Assembly (NCBI RefSeq): GCF_020731415.2
Contig: NZ_CP088273.1
Span: 2,733,001 to 2,797,000 of the forward strand
Direction of reading: 5' to 3'
Length of the DNA stretch: 64,000 nt
Source of the DNA: Phyllobacterium sp. T1293
Lineage (GTDB): Bacteria > Pseudomonadota > Alphaproteobacteria > Rhizobiales > Rhizobiaceae
The translations under genes were made by a program, and so were the position numbers. Positions 18,050-29,412 of this stretch are shown piece by piece. The first letter of the stretch is position 1; every line of letters begins with the position of its first letter. The notes under the pieces are model-generated. The model was not told the DNA's origin and did no database searches. It saw only the letters and a list, made by a program, of their open reading frames with translations.

Positions 18050-18924
18050 CAAGACATGATGATCGCTCCCACGGCAGTTCCATTTCGAGCCCCGGCAGGG
18101 TCAAGGAAGTCACCAGCCTGACCAATCCGATCGTCAAGGATTTGCGCTCACTGGCACTCAAGAAATTCCGCGACCAGCAAGGTGTATTCCTCGCGGAAGG
18201 GTTGAAACTGGTTATCGATGCGCTCGATCTCGGTTGGGTTATCAAGACGCTCGTCTATTCCAAAGCCGGTAAGGGAAATTCACTCGTCGAGCAGGTTGCA
18301 GCACGCACCGTTGCCAAGGGCGGCGATGTGCTTGAGGTCAATGAAAAGGTGATTTCAGCAATCACCCGCCGCGACAACCCGCAAATGGTTGTCGGTGTTT
18401 TCGAGCAGAAGTTGCAACCACTGTCGGCGATCAAACCGCAGGGCAACGAGGTTTATGTGGCACTCGACCGGGTGCGCGACCCCGGTAATCTCGGCACGAT
18501 CATCCGTACTGCCGATGCAGCAGGCGCCAAGGGAATCATTCTGATCGGCGATACGACGGACCCGTTCTCACTGGAAACCGTGCGTGCCACCATGGGCTCG
18601 CTCTTTGCCGTGCCACTGGCGCGCGCGACGGAAGCCGAATTCCTTTCATGGCGCAAGGGGTTTTCCGGCCTGATCGTCGGCACGCATCTCAAGGGTGCCG
18701 TGGATTACCGGACGATCCCCTATAAGGGAAAGCCCGTCATATTGCTGATGGGTAATGAGCAGCAGGGCCTGCCCGATACGCTGGCATTGACCTGCGACAA
18801 GCTTGCCCGCATTCCACAGGAAGGCCGGGCGGATTCACTCAACCTTGCCATCGCCACCGGCGTCATGCTGTTCGAGATCCGCCGCGAGGCGTTGACGCTC
18901 GACGTCGACAAACAGGATAAATGA
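18046..18924 (+). CDS. SpoU-family (TrmH-type) RNA 2-prime-O-methyltransferase
   Basis: This 292-residue protein has an N-terminal substrate-binding subdomain (about 20-105) and a SPOUT knot domain with motif 1 [24 protein letters not shown], motif 2 [12 protein letters not shown] and motif 3 [16 protein letters not shown]. Such enzymes methylate 2-prime ribose of 23S rRNA or tRNA. RlmB and TsnR are related; the exact nucleotide is unknown. Its ATG overlaps the TGA of the preceding methyltransferase, pairing two RNA modifiers in one transcript, and lspA follows four bases downstream. Confidence 0.87.
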   Translation: MTRHDDRSHGSSISSPGRVKEVTSLTNPIVKDLRSLALKKFRDQQGVFLAEGLKLVIDALDLGWVIKTLVYSKAGKGNSLVEQVAARTVAKGGDVLEVNEKVISAITRRDNPQMVVGVFEQKLQPLSAIKPQGNEVYVALDRVRDPGNLGTIIRTADAAGAKGIILIGDTTDPFSLETVRATMGSLFAVPLARATEAEFLSWRKGFSGLIVGTHLKGAVDYRTIPYKGKPVILLMGNEQQGLPDTLALTCDKLARIPQEGRADSLNLAIATGVMLFEIRREALTLDVDKQDK

Positions 18925-18928
18925 CCCC

Positions 18929-19432
18929 ATGAAGAGCAAATCCTTCTTCAGCCTGCTCGCCATCGTGGTTTTTGCCGTGGCCAGTGACCAGATCATCAAA
19001 TACCTCGTCGAGACGGGTATGGACTATCAACAGCAGATCGATGTGCTGCCATTTCTTGCACTTTTCCGTGTTCACAATAATGGCATCGCTTTTTCGATGC
19101 TCAGCGGCATGCACGACCTTGCCCTTGTTGGCCTGACTGTCATTGTCATCGCCTTTGTCAGCTATCTCTGGTGGACCACTGCCGCGGCACGATGGATTTC
19201 GCGCATCGGCTTTGCGCTGATCATCGGTGGCGCTATCGGCAACCTGATTGACCGCAGCCTGCTTGGTTATGTCGTTGATTATATTCTTTTCCACCTGCCA
19301 TCCTGGTCGTTTGCCGTCTTCAATCTGGCCGATGCCTATATTTCTGTCGGTGCAGCACTTGTCGTGCTTGAAGAAATATTTGTCTGGCTGCGCGATCGTA
19401 AAACGCCGAACGGCCAGACTGGGGAAAACTGA
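18929..19432 (+). CDS. lspA: Lipoprotein signal peptidase
   Basis: This 167-residue inner-membrane aspartyl protease has four hydrophobic segments. Catalytic Asp117 lies in GYVVDYI and Asp135 in [11 protein letters not shown], matching the two-Asp pair of E. coli LspA; the GNLIDRS motif precedes them. It removes signal peptides from diacylglyceryl-modified prolipoproteins. It starts four bases after the SpoU gene. The window contains at least one likely substrate, the small lipoprotein at 51334-51531. Confidence 0.94.
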   Translation: MKSKSFFSLLAIVVFAVASDQIIKYLVETGMDYQQQIDVLPFLALFRVHNNGIAFSMLSGMHDLALVGLTVIVIAFVSYLWWTTAAARWISRIGFALIIGGAIGNLIDRSLLGYVVDYILFHLPSWSFAVFNLADAYISVGAALVVLEEIFVWLRDRKTPNGQTGEN

Positions 19433-19538
19433 ATAAAAGCCAGTGTTTGCAGCGTTCCGCGCGTCATGTGCTCGTCATCCAATTGTTGTATTCAGGCATC
19501 TAGTGATTGCCGATCAACCATGATGAGAGCGAATCGTT

Positions 19539-20429
19539 ATGAGCTTCGCCTTGCTTGAACCTGCGTCTATCTCTAAAGATCAGCACACGATGTCGCAGGT
19601 TGATTCAACACGCTCGCCGTTTACGGCGCCACACCTGGTCTCGGTGCTTGGACGCATTGGGACGATGGAAGTGTGTCTTGCCCAGACCGAGGACGAAATT
19701 GTCTCGGCTCAGCAACTGCGTTTCAAAGTATTTTTCGATGAACTGGGTGCAAAAGGCTCCGCTTCGCTGGAACAGCGGGACGCAGATCGTTTCGACCCCG
19801 TATGCGACCATCTTCTGGTTTATGACACCTCGATTGTCGGACCAAAACACAAGCAGATTGTCGGCACATATCGCCTGATGCGTTCGGAAGTTGCCCACAA
19901 AACAGGTGGCTTTTACACGACGAGCGAATACACCATCGACAATCTGGTGGCCGCCAAACCGCAAATGCACTTTCTTGAGCTGGGGCGTTCCTGCGTTTTG
20001 CCTGAGTACCGTTCGAAGCGCACGGTGGAACTGCTCTGGCAGGGTATCTGGAGCTATTGCCGCTATCACTCGATTGACGTGATGTTCGGCTGTGCCTCTT
20101 TCCAGGGAACTGTACCAGCGGCACATGCATTACCACTGTCATTCCTCTATCATAATTGCCGCGCAACACCCGATTGGGACGTTCAGGCTTTGCCTTCGCT
20201 GTACCAGCCAATGGATCTCGTCCCAAGCGAAGCGGTTAATCCAAAGGTCGCATTGTTTGCCATGCCGCCATTGATCAAAGGCTATCTGCGTCTTGGTGCC
20301 ATGATCGGTGACGGTGCGGTGGTTGACCATGATTTTGGCACGACTGATGTGCTGATTATCCTGCCAGTTAGCCGGATTTCCAGCCGCTACGTCAGCCATT
20401 ACATCTCAAACGCCAAGCGTTTCGACTGA
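19539..20429 (+). CDS. olsB: Ornithine lipid synthesis N-acyltransferase OlsB
   Basis: This 296-residue acyltransferase of the OlsB/hemolysin-like GNAT family includes AQQLRFKVFFDELGAKGS, HLLVYDT, GTYRLMR, FLELGRSCVLPEYRSKRTVELLW and a terminal segment with IKGYLRLGAMIGDGAVVDHDFGTTDVLII. OlsB adds a 3-hydroxy fatty acid from ACP to the alpha-amino group of ornithine, the first step to phosphate-free ornithine lipids. OlsA, for the second acylation, is not in the window. The ATG at 19539 has a weak ribosome site; an internal ATG at 19590 is the alternative start. Confidence 0.86.
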   Translation: MSFALLEPASISKDQHTMSQVDSTRSPFTAPHLVSVLGRIGTMEVCLAQTEDEIVSAQQLRFKVFFDELGAKGSASLEQRDADRFDPVCDHLLVYDTSIVGPKHKQIVGTYRLMRSEVAHKTGGFYTTSEYTIDNLVAAKPQMHFLELGRSCVLPEYRSKRTVELLWQGIWSYCRYHSIDVMFGCASFQGTVPAAHALPLSFLYHNCRATPDWDVQALPSLYQPMDLVPSEAVNPKVALFAMPPLIKGYLRLGAMIGDGAVVDHDFGTTDVLIILPVSRISSRYVSHYISNAKRFD

Positions 20430-20455
20430 AATTTGCCCTTTCCTGTGTGCTTGAA

Positions 20456-20491
20456 CAACATCATCTGTGGAGAAAACCACTGATGATGTTG
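20456..20491 (+). terminator. Long hairpin between olsB and mutS
   Basis: The arms CAACATCATC-T-GTGG (20456-20470) and CCAC-T-GATGATGTTG (20477-20491) pair over 15 positions with one T-T mismatch, around the loop AGAAAA. No T-run follows, so it may be a Rho-assisted end or 3-prime stabiliser for olsB, or act in the mutS leader. The mutS start is 76 bases downstream. Confidence 0.5.
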
Positions 20492-20567
20492 CCGCACGGT
20501 GTGTAAAGTTTTCGATAGCGCATAGATTGGTCTTCTGATCGGAATCGGTCAAAATCAGGAGAACGTC

Positions 20568-23297
20568 TTGGCCGACATGCCATTCACAGCGGAAACACCA
20601 TCCTATGAAGCTGACCTCTCGGCGCGCCCAACGCCGATGATGGAGCAATATATTGAGATCAAGGCAACAAACCCCGACAGCCTATTGTTTTACCGGATGG
20701 GGGATTTCTACGAGCTGTTCTTTGATGATGCCGTGCAGGCGTCGCGTGCGCTCGGAATTACGCTGACCAAACGCGGCAAACATCTGGGTGAAGACATTCC
20801 CATGTGCGGCGTTCCTGTGCATGCGGCGGATGATTATCTGCAAAAGCTGATCATGCGCGGTTTCCGCGTCGCGGTTTGCGAGCAGGTGGAAGACCCGGCT
20901 GAAGCACGCAAACGCGGCTCGAAATCCGTGGTGAAGCGCGATGTCGTGCGTCTGGTTACACCGGGCACCATCACCGAAGAAAAGCTGCTTGATCCCTCCG
21001 AAGCCAATTATCTAATGACGCTCGGGCGGGTCAAAGGTGCCGCACAGGGCCAGTTTGCCCTCGCATGGATTGATATTTCCACCGGAACGTTCCGCGTCAG
21101 TGAAACGGACCCATCCCGCCTGCTTGCCGATATTCTCCGGGTCGATCCGCGCGAGTTGATCGTTGCCGATCCGGTTTTCCATGATCCGGAACTGCGCCCG
21201 ACATTTGATGTGATCGGCCGCTCCGTCAGTCCGCAGCCACCGAGCCTTTTTGACAGTGCCACGGCAGAAAACCGCATTCAGCGCTATTTCGATGTGGCAA
21301 CACTCGACGGTTTCGGCAACTTCTCCCGTGCAGAACTGTCGGCGATATCAGGCGCTATCGCCTATGTGGAAAAAACCCAGATTGCCGAGCGCCCGCCGCT
21401 GATGCGGCCGGAACGGGAATCCGAAGGCGCCACGCTTTTCATCGATCCCGCCACCCGCGCCAATCTGGAAATGCTGCGCACATTATCAGGCCAACGCGAT
21501 GGCAGCCTGCTGAAATCCATCGACAGGACAGTAACCGGCGGCGGCGCACGGCTTCTTGCGGAACGCCTGACCTTGCCGCTCACCAATCCCGATGCCATCG
21601 CCGAACGGCTTGATTCCGTATCCTGTTTTCTTGCTGGCCAGTCGCTTGCCGATCTGACACGCGAAGCCTTGAAGGGCGTTCCTGATATGCCGCGTGCCTT
21701 GTCGCGGCTTGCGGTTGGACGTGGCGGCCCGCGTGATCTGGGTGCGCTGGCGCGTGGGCTCGAAGCGGCAGCTGAGATCGCCTCGTTCCTTGGAAGAGAA
21801 GTACTTCCGGCGGAACTTTCTGCAGTTCGCAGCTGCCTTGGCGCTTTACCGGTAGATTTTGCCACCCATCTTGATCATGCGCTTGATGATGAGTTGCCTT
21901 TACTCAAGCGCGATGGCGGCTTTGTGCGACCCGGATACAATGCGGAACTCGATGAAATGCGCGCGCTGCGCGATCATTCGCGCCGCATCATTGCCGGCTT
22001 GCAAGCCGACTATATGGATCTGACCGGTATCCGCTCACTCAAGATCAAACACAATAATGTGCTCGGCTATTTCATCGAGGTAACCGCCAATAATTCATCT
22101 GTCATGACCGATACGGATGAAGCCAAGGGCAAATTCATTCACCGGCAGACCATCGCCAATGCCATGCGTTTCACCACAACGGAACTGGCTGAGCTTGAAA
22201 CCAAGATCGCCAATGCAGCAGAGCGGGCGCTGGCGATCGAGCTTGGCATTTTCGAAACGCTCGTCACGGAAACGGTTGCCAATGCGGACGCAATCCGCGC
22301 CGGTGCTGCAGCGCTGGCGGCGCTCGATGTTTCCGTATCGCTTGCCGCGCTTGCCGAAGAACAGGGCTATTGCCGCCCGCTTGTTGATGACAGTCTTGCC
22401 TTCGAGATTGTCGCCGGTCGCCATCCTGTTGTTGAACAGTCCCTGCGCCGTCAGGCGGCCAATCCTTTTGTGGCCAATGACTGCAATCTCTCGCCCGAAA
22501 AAACGGCAAGGGGCGCCATCTGGCTTTTGACCGGGCCGAATATGGGCGGTAAATCGACATTCCTGCGCCAGAATGCGTTGATTGCCATATTGGCGCAAAT
22601 GGGTTCGTTTGTTCCTGCCGGTTCGGCTCATATCGGCATTGTCGACCGGCTGTTCTCGCGCGTCGGTGCCTCGGATGATCTGGCGCGCGGACGCTCCACC
22701 TTCATGGTGGAAATGGTGGAAACCGCCGCCATCCTCAATCAGGCGAGCGATCATTCGCTGGTTATTCTCGATGAGATTGGCCGTGGTACGGCAACGTTTG
22801 ACGGTCTTTCCATTGCATGGGCAGCTGTGGAGTACCTCCACGAAAAAAACCAGTGCCGGGCGATTTTCGCCACGCATTTCCATGAAATGACTGCGCTATC
22901 GGAAAAGCTGACGCGGCTGAGCAATGTCACCATGCGTGTCAAGGAATGGGACGGCGATGTCGTCTTCCTGCATGAGGTGGCCAAGGGTGCTGCTGACAGG
23001 TCCTATGGCGTGCAGGTGGCGCGGCTTGCGGGGCTGCCGGAGGCGGTGGTCAATCGCGCCCGCGACGTTCTGCATCAGCTTGAGGCTGGGGAGACGTCAG
23101 GAAAGGCCGACAAGCTGATTGATGATCTGCCCTTGTTCTCGGTTGAGGTGAAACGCGAGGTGAAAGCCCCCACCAAGGGCAAGGACAGCGCGCTGTTGGC
23201 GGCTCTTTCAACAGTAAACCCCGATGAAATGACACCGCGTGAAGCGCTCGACGCCCTCTACCGGTTGAAAGGCCTTGCCACAAACCCGACATCGTGA
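20568..23297 (+). CDS. mutS: DNA mismatch repair protein MutS
   Basis: This 909-residue MutS has the N-terminal mismatch-recognition domain with the [11 protein letters not shown] motif (Phe intercalates at mispairs), connector and lever domains, clamp, and the ATPase with Walker [14 protein letters not shown] and Walker [16 protein letters not shown]. It recognises mismatches and starts methyl-independent repair with MutL. I use TTG at 20568 because AGGAG precedes it by seven bases; an ATG at 20577 is the alternative. It precedes glnD, as in many Rhizobiales. Confidence 0.97.
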   Translation: MADMPFTAETPSYEADLSARPTPMMEQYIEIKATNPDSLLFYRMGDFYELFFDDAVQASRALGITLTKRGKHLGEDIPMCGVPVHAADDYLQKLIMRGFRVAVCEQVEDPAEARKRGSKSVVKRDVVRLVTPGTITEEKLLDPSEANYLMTLGRVKGAAQGQFALAWIDISTGTFRVSETDPSRLLADILRVDPRELIVADPVFHDPELRPTFDVIGRSVSPQPPSLFDSATAENRIQRYFDVATLDGFGNFSRAELSAISGAIAYVEKTQIAERPPLMRPERESEGATLFIDPATRANLEMLRTLSGQRDGSLLKSIDRTVTGGGARLLAERLTLPLTNPDAIAERLDSVSCFLAGQSLADLTREALKGVPDMPRALSRLAVGRGGPRDLGALARGLEAAAEIASFLGREVLPAELSAVRSCLGALPVDFATHLDHALDDELPLLKRDGGFVRPGYNAELDEMRALRDHSRRIIAGLQADYMDLTGIRSLKIKHNNVLGYFIEVTANNSSVMTDTDEAKGKFIHRQTIANAMRFTTTELAELETKIANAAERALAIELGIFETLVTETVANADAIRAGAAALAALDVSVSLAALAEEQGYCRPLVDDSLAFEIVAGRHPVVEQSLRRQAANPFVANDCNLSPEKTARGAIWLLTGPNMGGKSTFLRQNALIAILAQMGSFVPAGSAHIGIVDRLFSRVGASDDLARGRSTFMVEMVETAAILNQASDHSLVILDEIGRGTATFDGLSIAWAAVEYLHEKNQCRAIFATHFHEMTALSEKLTRLSNVTMRVKEWDGDVVFLHEVAKGAADRSYGVQVARLAGLPEAVVNRARDVLHQLEAGETSGKADKLIDDLPLFSVEVKREVKAPTKGKDSALLAALSTVNPDEMTPREALDALYRLKGLATNPTS

Positions 23298-23362
23298 GCG
23301 CATAGGGGCATTTCGTTTATAGCAAATACACGCTATAGCGTGCGGCCATCATTCATAAAGTC

Positions 23363-26179
23363 GTGTTCATGAGCGCAGACCTGAAACTGGAACAGATCGT
23401 CAGTCCGGCCAAACTTCATCGTCAATTTGAAGATCTGGTCAAGGCGGCAAAGAAACAAGGCGCCGCTTCCGTCAATCGCAATGACGTGCTGCAGCTCCTG
23501 AAAGAAACACTCGGTTCGGGTCGCAAGACTGCTGAAGAGATGTTGAAAAAGGACGGCGGCGGCACACGCTGCTCCGTGCGCCTGTCCTATCTGATGGATC
23601 AGATCATTTTGGCGCTCTATGAGTTTGCCATCACGCACGTCTATCATTCGACCAATCCCTCCTCGGCTGAGCGTATGACCGTTGTTGCCGTGGGTGGCTA
23701 TGGTCGCGGCGGTCTGGCTCCGGGTTCCGACATCGATCTTCTTTTTCTTTTGCCCTATAAGCAGACGCCGTGGGGCGAGCAGGTGGTCGAGTATATTCTT
23801 TATATGCTCTGGGATATGGGCCTGAAGGTCGGTCACGCCACCCGCAATATTGACGAATCCATTCGCCAGTCACTGGCCGATATGACCATCCGCACCAGTA
23901 TTCTCGAAGCGCGCTATGTCTGCGGCAATGACGAGCTTTTCACCACATTGGTGCGCCGTTTTGATGCGGAAGTCGTCAAGGGTACGGGACCCGCTTTCAT
24001 TGAGGCCAAACTCACCGAGCGCAACGAGCGCCATCGCAAGGCGGGTGCCACACGCTATCTGGTCGAGCCGAACGTCAAGGAAGGCAAAGGCGGTCAGCGC
24101 GACCTGCACACGCTTTTCTGGATTGCCAAATATTACTACCACGTCAAAACCAGTGATGAACTGGTCAAGCTTGGCGTGCTGTCAAAGGCCGAACACAATA
24201 TTTTCCGCAAGGCCGAGGACCTTCTCTGGGCCGTGCGTTGCCATATGCATTTCTATACGGGCAAGGCGGAAGAACGGCTGTCTTTCGACATTCAGAGCGA
24301 GATTGCCCAGCGGCTTGGCTACACTGCCCATCCCGGCCAGCGCGATGTCGAGCGCTTCATGAAGCACTACTTCCTCGTGGCCAAGGAAGTGGGCGACCTG
24401 ACCCGCATCATCTGCGCGGCGCTGGAAGAAGAGCAGGCAAAGCATGTTCCGGGTTTCAACCGGATTTTCCTTACCTTTTCCCGGCGCAAGCGCAAATTGC
24501 CGGGAACATCGGATTTTGTCGTCGACAACCACCGTATCACCATCGCCAATGATGGTGTTTTCCATAAAGACCCTGTCAATCTCATCCGCCTGTTTCATCT
24601 GGCAGATCTGCATGGCCTTGAGCTACACCCGGATGCGATGCAGCTCGTTACCCGTTCGCTCTCACTGATCAAGGCGGAGCTGCGCGAAAACCCCGAGGCT
24701 AACAGCCTGTTTCTCGAAATCCTGACTTCCGAGCGCAATCCGGAATTGATCCTGCGGCGCATGAATGAATCGGGCGTGCTGGGTAAATTCATCCCGGATT
24801 TCGGCAAGGTCGTCGCGATGATGCAGTTCAACATGTATCACCACTATACGGTTGACGAGCATTTGCTGCGCTGCATCGCTGTGCTCTCGGAAATCGAGCA
24901 TGGCGATCTTGGGCAGGAACATCCGCTGGCCAACCAGATCATGCCTGGTATGAAGAAAGACCGGAAGCTGCTCTATGTCGCGCTATTGCTGCACGATATT
25001 GCCAAGGGACGCCCCGAAGATCACTCCCATGCGGGCGCCCGCATTGCCAAGCGCATCTGCCCGCGTCTGGGCCTGTCCAAATCCGATACGGAAACCGTGT
25101 CGTGGCTGGTCGAACAACACCTGACCATGAGCATGGTGGCACAGTCGCGCGATCTCAACGATCGCAAGACCATTGAAGACTTTGCCGAGATCGTGCAGAC
25201 ACTCGACCGGATGAAGCTGCTCCTGATCCTTACCGTTTGTGACATCAAGGCGGTTGGACCGGGCGTATGGAACGGCTGGAAAGGCCAGTTGCTGCGCACC
25301 CTGTTCTATGAAACGGAACTGATGCTGACCGGTGGCTTCTCGGAAGTGTCGCGCAAGGAACGCACCGACCACGCCCGTGCGCAGCTTGAGCATGCTCTGT
25401 CATCATGGCCACAGGTTGAACGCCAGTCCTATCTCGCCCAGCATTATCAGAATTACCTTTTGACAGTCAGCCTTGATGATCAGGTACGCCACGCCAATTT
25501 CGTGCGCGAGTCCGACAACACCGAAAAGACGCTGGCAACCATGGTGAAAACCCATGATTTTGAGGGCGTAACCGAAATCACCGTGCTTTCGCCCGATCAT
25601 CCGCGCCTGCTGTCGATCATCGCCGGAGCCTGCGCCGCAGCCGGTGCCAACATTGTCGATGCGCAGATCTTCACGACCAGCGATGGCCGGGCGCTTGATA
25701 CGATCCTGATCAGCCGCGAGTTCCCGACCGATGATGATGAGCGCCGCCGTGCCATGCGGGTTGGCCGCCTGATCGAAGATGTGCTGTCGGGCAAATCCTA
25801 TCTGCCTGAAATGCTGGCATCGCGAACCAAGCCGAAGCGCGCGGTCAAGGCATTCCGCATCACACCACGCGTCGAAATCAACAACAAGCTGTCGAACAAG
25901 TTTACCGTTATCGAAGTGGAAGGTCTGGATCGCCCGGGTCTGCTCTCCGAGATCACGGGTGTGATTTCTGACCTTTCACTCGATATTGCCTCGGCCCATG
26001 TGACGACATTCGGCGAAAAGGTCATCGACGTGTTCTATGTCACCGATCTTGTTGGCCATCAGATCACCAATGCAGCCCGGCAAAACCGCATCCGCAAAAA
26101 AATGCTCGCCTTGTTCGGCGAAGGCGATATCACCACGGCACAGCCGCAGCGGCACAATATCCTGATGTCGGCAGAATAG
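23363..26179 (+). CDS. glnD: [Protein-PII] uridylyltransferase/uridylyl-removing enzyme GlnD
   Basis: This bifunctional nitrogen sensor of 938 residues has a nucleotidyltransferase domain with [19 protein letters not shown] (about 109-127), an HD domain with [12 protein letters not shown] (about 545), and two C-terminal ACT domains ([18 protein letters not shown] near 735 and [19 protein letters not shown] near 848) that bind glutamine. It uridylylates and deuridylylates PII to control nitrogen assimilation. The start is GTG at 23363, with an ATG two codons later at 23369. It fits functionally with rpoN and ptsN earlier in the window. Confidence 0.97.
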   Translation: MFMSADLKLEQIVSPAKLHRQFEDLVKAAKKQGAASVNRNDVLQLLKETLGSGRKTAEEMLKKDGGGTRCSVRLSYLMDQIILALYEFAITHVYHSTNPSSAERMTVVAVGGYGRGGLAPGSDIDLLFLLPYKQTPWGEQVVEYILYMLWDMGLKVGHATRNIDESIRQSLADMTIRTSILEARYVCGNDELFTTLVRRFDAEVVKGTGPAFIEAKLTERNERHRKAGATRYLVEPNVKEGKGGQRDLHTLFWIAKYYYHVKTSDELVKLGVLSKAEHNIFRKAEDLLWAVRCHMHFYTGKAEERLSFDIQSEIAQRLGYTAHPGQRDVERFMKHYFLVAKEVGDLTRIICAALEEEQAKHVPGFNRIFLTFSRRKRKLPGTSDFVVDNHRITIANDGVFHKDPVNLIRLFHLADLHGLELHPDAMQLVTRSLSLIKAELRENPEANSLFLEILTSERNPELILRRMNESGVLGKFIPDFGKVVAMMQFNMYHHYTVDEHLLRCIAVLSEIEHGDLGQEHPLANQIMPGMKKDRKLLYVALLLHDIAKGRPEDHSHAGARIAKRICPRLGLSKSDTETVSWLVEQHLTMSMVAQSRDLNDRKTIEDFAEIVQTLDRMKLLLILTVCDIKAVGPGVWNGWKGQLLRTLFYETELMLTGGFSEVSRKERTDHARAQLEHALSSWPQVERQSYLAQHYQNYLLTVSLDDQVRHANFVRESDNTEKTLATMVKTHDFEGVTEITVLSPDHPRLLSIIAGACAAAGANIVDAQIFTTSDGRALDTILISREFPTDDDERRRAMRVGRLIEDVLSGKSYLPEMLASRTKPKRAVKAFRITPRVEINNKLSNKFTVIEVEGLDRPGLLSEITGVISDLSLDIASAHVTTFGEKVIDVFYVTDLVGHQITNAARQNRIRKKMLALFGEGDITTAQPQRHNILMSAE

Positions 26180-26216
26180 GTTCAGCACCCATGTTTATTC
26201 GAAAACTGGAACAGGT

Positions 26217-27814
26217 ATGAGTCTGGTCAAAAAATTCGCGACGGTGGCCTCCGGCACCCTGATGAGCCGTGTTTTCGGGCTGACCCGCGAAATGCTGATG
26301 GCAGCAGCACTTGGTACAGGCCCCGTCGCCGATGCCTTCAATGCTGCGTTCCGGTTTCCCAACACGTTTCGCCGCCTGTTTGCCGAAGGCGCATTTAACG
26401 CCGCTTTCGTGCCGCTGTTTGCCAAGGAGATCGAGGCGAACGGCATGGAGGGCGCCAAGCGCTTTTCCGAGGAGGTCTTTGGCGTTCTCTTTACTGTCCT
26501 GATGGCACTGACCATTCTGATGGAATTGTCGATGCCGCTGATCGTGCGCACCGTGATCGCACCGGGCTTTCTCGATGATCCGGTCAAGTTCGACAATACG
26601 GTGTCGATGGCGATCATCATGTTCCCCTATCTCGCCTGTATGTCGCTGGCGGCGATGATGAGCGGTATGCTGAATTCGCTGCATCGCTATTTTGCCGCCG
26701 CGGTCGCGCCGGTGTTTCTCAATGTCATTCTTATCGGTGTCCTCGCCTATGCCTGGTACAAGGGCCATGATGGTATCAAGATCGGCTATGGCCTGTCCTG
26801 GGGCGTCATGGCTGCCGGTCTGGTGCAACTGGCCATCGTCTGGTTTGCTGTGCGCAATGCAGGCATTTCCATTGGCTTCCGGCTACCGCATTTCACGCCG
26901 AATGTGCGGCGTCTGCTGGTGCTTGCACTCCCCGCCGCAATTACCGGCGGCATCACCCAGATCAATCTTCTGGTGAACACGAATATTGCATCCGGCCGGA
27001 AGGCGCTGTCACATCGCTCGCCAATGCGGACCGGGTTTATCAGTTGCCGCTTGGCGTTGTGGGTATTGCCGTTGCAACCGTGCTTCTGCCTGAGCTTGCC
27101 CGCGCGCTGCGCTCCGGCAATCTGAAGGAAGCCGGAAACCTGCAAAACCGCTCCGTCGAATTCATCCTGTTCCTGACACTGCCAGCTGCCGCTGCGCTTC
27201 TTGTCATGTCCGAGCCAATTATCCGCCTCTTGCTGGAACGCGGTGAATTCACCGTCGAGTCGACGCGGCGCGTCTCCAATATCCTCGCGGTTTATGGCCT
27301 TGGCCTACCGGCCTTCGTTCTGATCAAGGCGTTCATTCCGGGTTTCTTTGCCCGCGAAGATACCAAGACACCGATGATTTTCGCGGCAGTTTCCGTGGTT
27401 ATCAACGTGGCCATGGCTCTCACGCTGTTTCCGCTAATGGCGGAAACCGGCATTGCCACCGCAGAAGTAACGGCTGGTTGGGTCAATGCCATTCTGCTCT
27501 TTGCAACCTTGGTGTGGCGCGGTCATTGGGGCCGCGATATTCCGTTGCTCACGCGTATTCCGCGCTTGATCTTTTCGGCTGCGGCGATGGGATTTGCGCT
27601 TTATTATGCGATCCAATGGGCAGCACCTTATCTCGCTTCCCACACACCCGTTCATGTTCAAGCACCTGTTGTCTTTGGGTTGATCCTGCTTTCAATGATC
27701 ATCTATTTCGCGCTGGCTTTTGCAACGGGCGGCGCGAGCTTCGGCATGATCCGCCGCAATGTAAAACGGGGCGCAAAGACACCTGTAGCGCCACCGGAGG
27801 ACCCTGCCGCATGA
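26217..27814 (+). pseudogene. murJ: Lipid II flippase MurJ, frameshifted as sequenced
   Basis: The first frame encodes the N-terminal half (MSLVKKFATVASGTLMSR to NLLVNTNIASGR), and the remaining half continues in another frame from LANADRVYQLPLGVVGIAVATVLLPE to PPEDPAA. Inserting one G in the run at about 26994-27003 (CCGG to CCGGG) restores ASGREGAVTSLANADRVYQ across the join, so one base is missing. MurJ flips lipid II for peptidoglycan synthesis and is usually essential, so a sequencing or assembly error is likelier than true loss. About 14 transmembrane segments are expected. It follows glnD by 37 bases and overlaps the next gene by four. Confidence 0.88.
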
Positions 27815-28197
27815 GCCGCCATATCGGGATGATCACCCTTGTCGTGCGCGATTATGACGAGGCAATTGAATGGTACACTGGGGTGTTGGGATTTTCGCTT
27901 GTCAGCAATACCGCACTGTCTCCGACGAAGCGCTGGGTTGTCGTCGCGCCTGAGAAGGATGGAGCAAAGCTCCTGTTGGCGCAGGCTGACACGGAAACGC
28001 AAATATCCAGCGTCGGCAATCAGACCGGCGGACGGGTAGCGCTGTTTCTCTATACGGATGACTTCACGCGGGATCATGCGGCAATGCTGAAATCAGGCGT
28101 GCGTTTTTTGGAAGACCCGCGTCACGAAGCCTATGGCAGCGTTGCCGTGTTTGAAGATCTCTATGGCAACACCTGGGACCTCCTCGAACTCAAATGA
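27811..28197 (+). CDS. VOC-family (glyoxalase-like) protein
   Basis: This 128-residue single VOC fold starts IGMITLVVRDYDEAIEWYTGVLGFSLVSN and ends VFEDLYGNTWDLLELK. The His/Glu metal pattern of glyoxalase I is not complete (an Ile/Gly-rich N terminus replaces the usual HxxL), so catalysis is uncertain. It overlaps the murJ stop (ATGA), with GGAGG about 12 bases before its ATG. Relatives include antibiotic-binding and dioxygenase-like proteins; substrate unknown. Confidence 0.72.
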   Translation: MSRHIGMITLVVRDYDEAIEWYTGVLGFSLVSNTALSPTKRWVVVAPEKDGAKLLLAQADTETQISSVGNQTGGRVALFLYTDDFTRDHAAMLKSGVRFLEDPRHEAYGSVAVFEDLYGNTWDLLELK

Positions 28198-28305
28198 ACC
28201 AGCACGTTTCGATAGGGCTTGAATAGAGCGCCCTGCTCTGCCAAAACCTCCTCTCCATTGCCATCGGGTCCGATGACCCGATCCCCGAACGATCAAGGAC
28301 TGACC

Positions 28306-29385
28306 ATGAGCACGTTTGAGCCGCTCGTCTTTTCCGGTGTCCAGCCAACCGGTAATCTGCATCTCGGAAATTATCTGGGAGCCGTGCGGCGTTGGGTTGC
28401 CCTGCAGGAAAATAATAACTGCATTTACTGCGTCGTTGACCAGCATGCGATCACACAGGCGGTTTCCGTCTGGGGTGGACCGGCCGAGTTGCAGCGCAAT
28501 ACACGCGAAGTCACCGCGGCTTTTCTGGCTGCCGGTATCGATGCCAAGAAGCATATTGTCTTCAACCAGAGCCGGGTGCGCCAGCATGCGGAACTCGCCT
28601 GGGTGTTCAATTGCGTCGCACGCATGGGCTGGCTGAACCGCATGACCCAGTTCAAGGACAAGGCGGGCAAGGACCGGGAAAACGCTTCCGTTGGCCTCTT
28701 TGCCTATCCCAACCTGATGGCCGCTGACATTCTCGTTTACCGGGCAACGCATGTGCCTGTCGGCGAAGACCAGAAGCAGCATCTGGAACTGACGCGCGAC
28801 ATCGCCCAGAAGTTCAACACGGATTTCTCCGATCGCATTGCCGAACTTGGTCTTGGCGTTGAAACCCAGTCCGGCGATGAAACCATCCAGAGCTTTTTCC
28901 CGCTGACGGAGCCTGTCATTGGCGGTCCAGCCGCGCGCGTGATGAGCTTGCGTGATGGTACGAAAAAAATGTCGAAATCCGATCCGTCCGATCTGTCCCG
29001 TATTAACCTGACGGATGACGAGGACACGATCTCGAAGAAAATCCGCAAGGCGAAGACCGATTCCGAGCCGTTGCCATCGGATATTGAAGGTCTGAAGGAA
29101 CGGCCGGAAGCGGATAATCTCGTCGGCATTTATGCGGCGCTCACCGATACGGACAAGGAAAATGTCATCCGCGATTTCGGCGGCCAGCAATTCTCCGTGT
29201 TTAAGCCCGCTTTGGCCGATCTGGCCGTGGCAAAGCTTGCACCGATTGCCAGCGAAATGCGCCGCCTTTCCGCCGATACTGCCTATATCGACTCCGTCCT
29301 TAAAAACGGCGGCGAACAGGCAAGTGTGTTGGCGGAGAAGACGATGCGCAATGTGCGTGATATTGTCGGATTTCTTCAGGATTAG
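28306..29385 (+). CDS. trpS: Tryptophanyl-tRNA synthetase
   Basis: This 359-residue class I aminoacyl-tRNA synthetase has the HIGH-type motif [12 protein letters not shown] and the KMSKS motif [23 protein letters not shown] precedes the KMSKS loop. It charges tRNA-Trp. I chose the ATG at 28306 ([13 protein letters not shown]); an upstream frame start at 28219 adds residues with no family likeness. It belongs to the mutS-glnD-murJ-trpS run. No T-box leader or trp attenuator is visible. Confidence 0.96.
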   Translation: MSTFEPLVFSGVQPTGNLHLGNYLGAVRRWVALQENNNCIYCVVDQHAITQAVSVWGGPAELQRNTREVTAAFLAAGIDAKKHIVFNQSRVRQHAELAWVFNCVARMGWLNRMTQFKDKAGKDRENASVGLFAYPNLMAADILVYRATHVPVGEDQKQHLELTRDIAQKFNTDFSDRIAELGLGVETQSGDETIQSFFPLTEPVIGGPAARVMSLRDGTKKMSKSDPSDLSRINLTDDEDTISKKIRKAKTDSEPLPSDIEGLKERPEADNLVGIYAALTDTDKENVIRDFGGQQFSVFKPALADLAVAKLAPIASEMRRLSADTAYIDSVLKNGGEQASVLAEKTMRNVRDIVGFLQD

Positions 29386-29412
29386 GATCAACAGTCAGGG
29401 CAGGTTGAACAG

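Noticed and set aside
22095..22883. A 262-codon frame opposite mutS
   Set aside because: Antisense to the mutS clamp and ATPase region, with no recognisable protein features.
28198..28305. T-box or leader attenuator before trpS
   Set aside because: No specifier loop, terminator or antiterminator pairing is visible, and T-boxes are not expected in Alphaproteobacteria.
28093..29391. A 432-codon open frame on the minus strand across trpS
   Set aside because: It lies wholly antisense to a textbook trpS, has no domain and no ribosome site, and reflects codon bias in GC-rich DNA.
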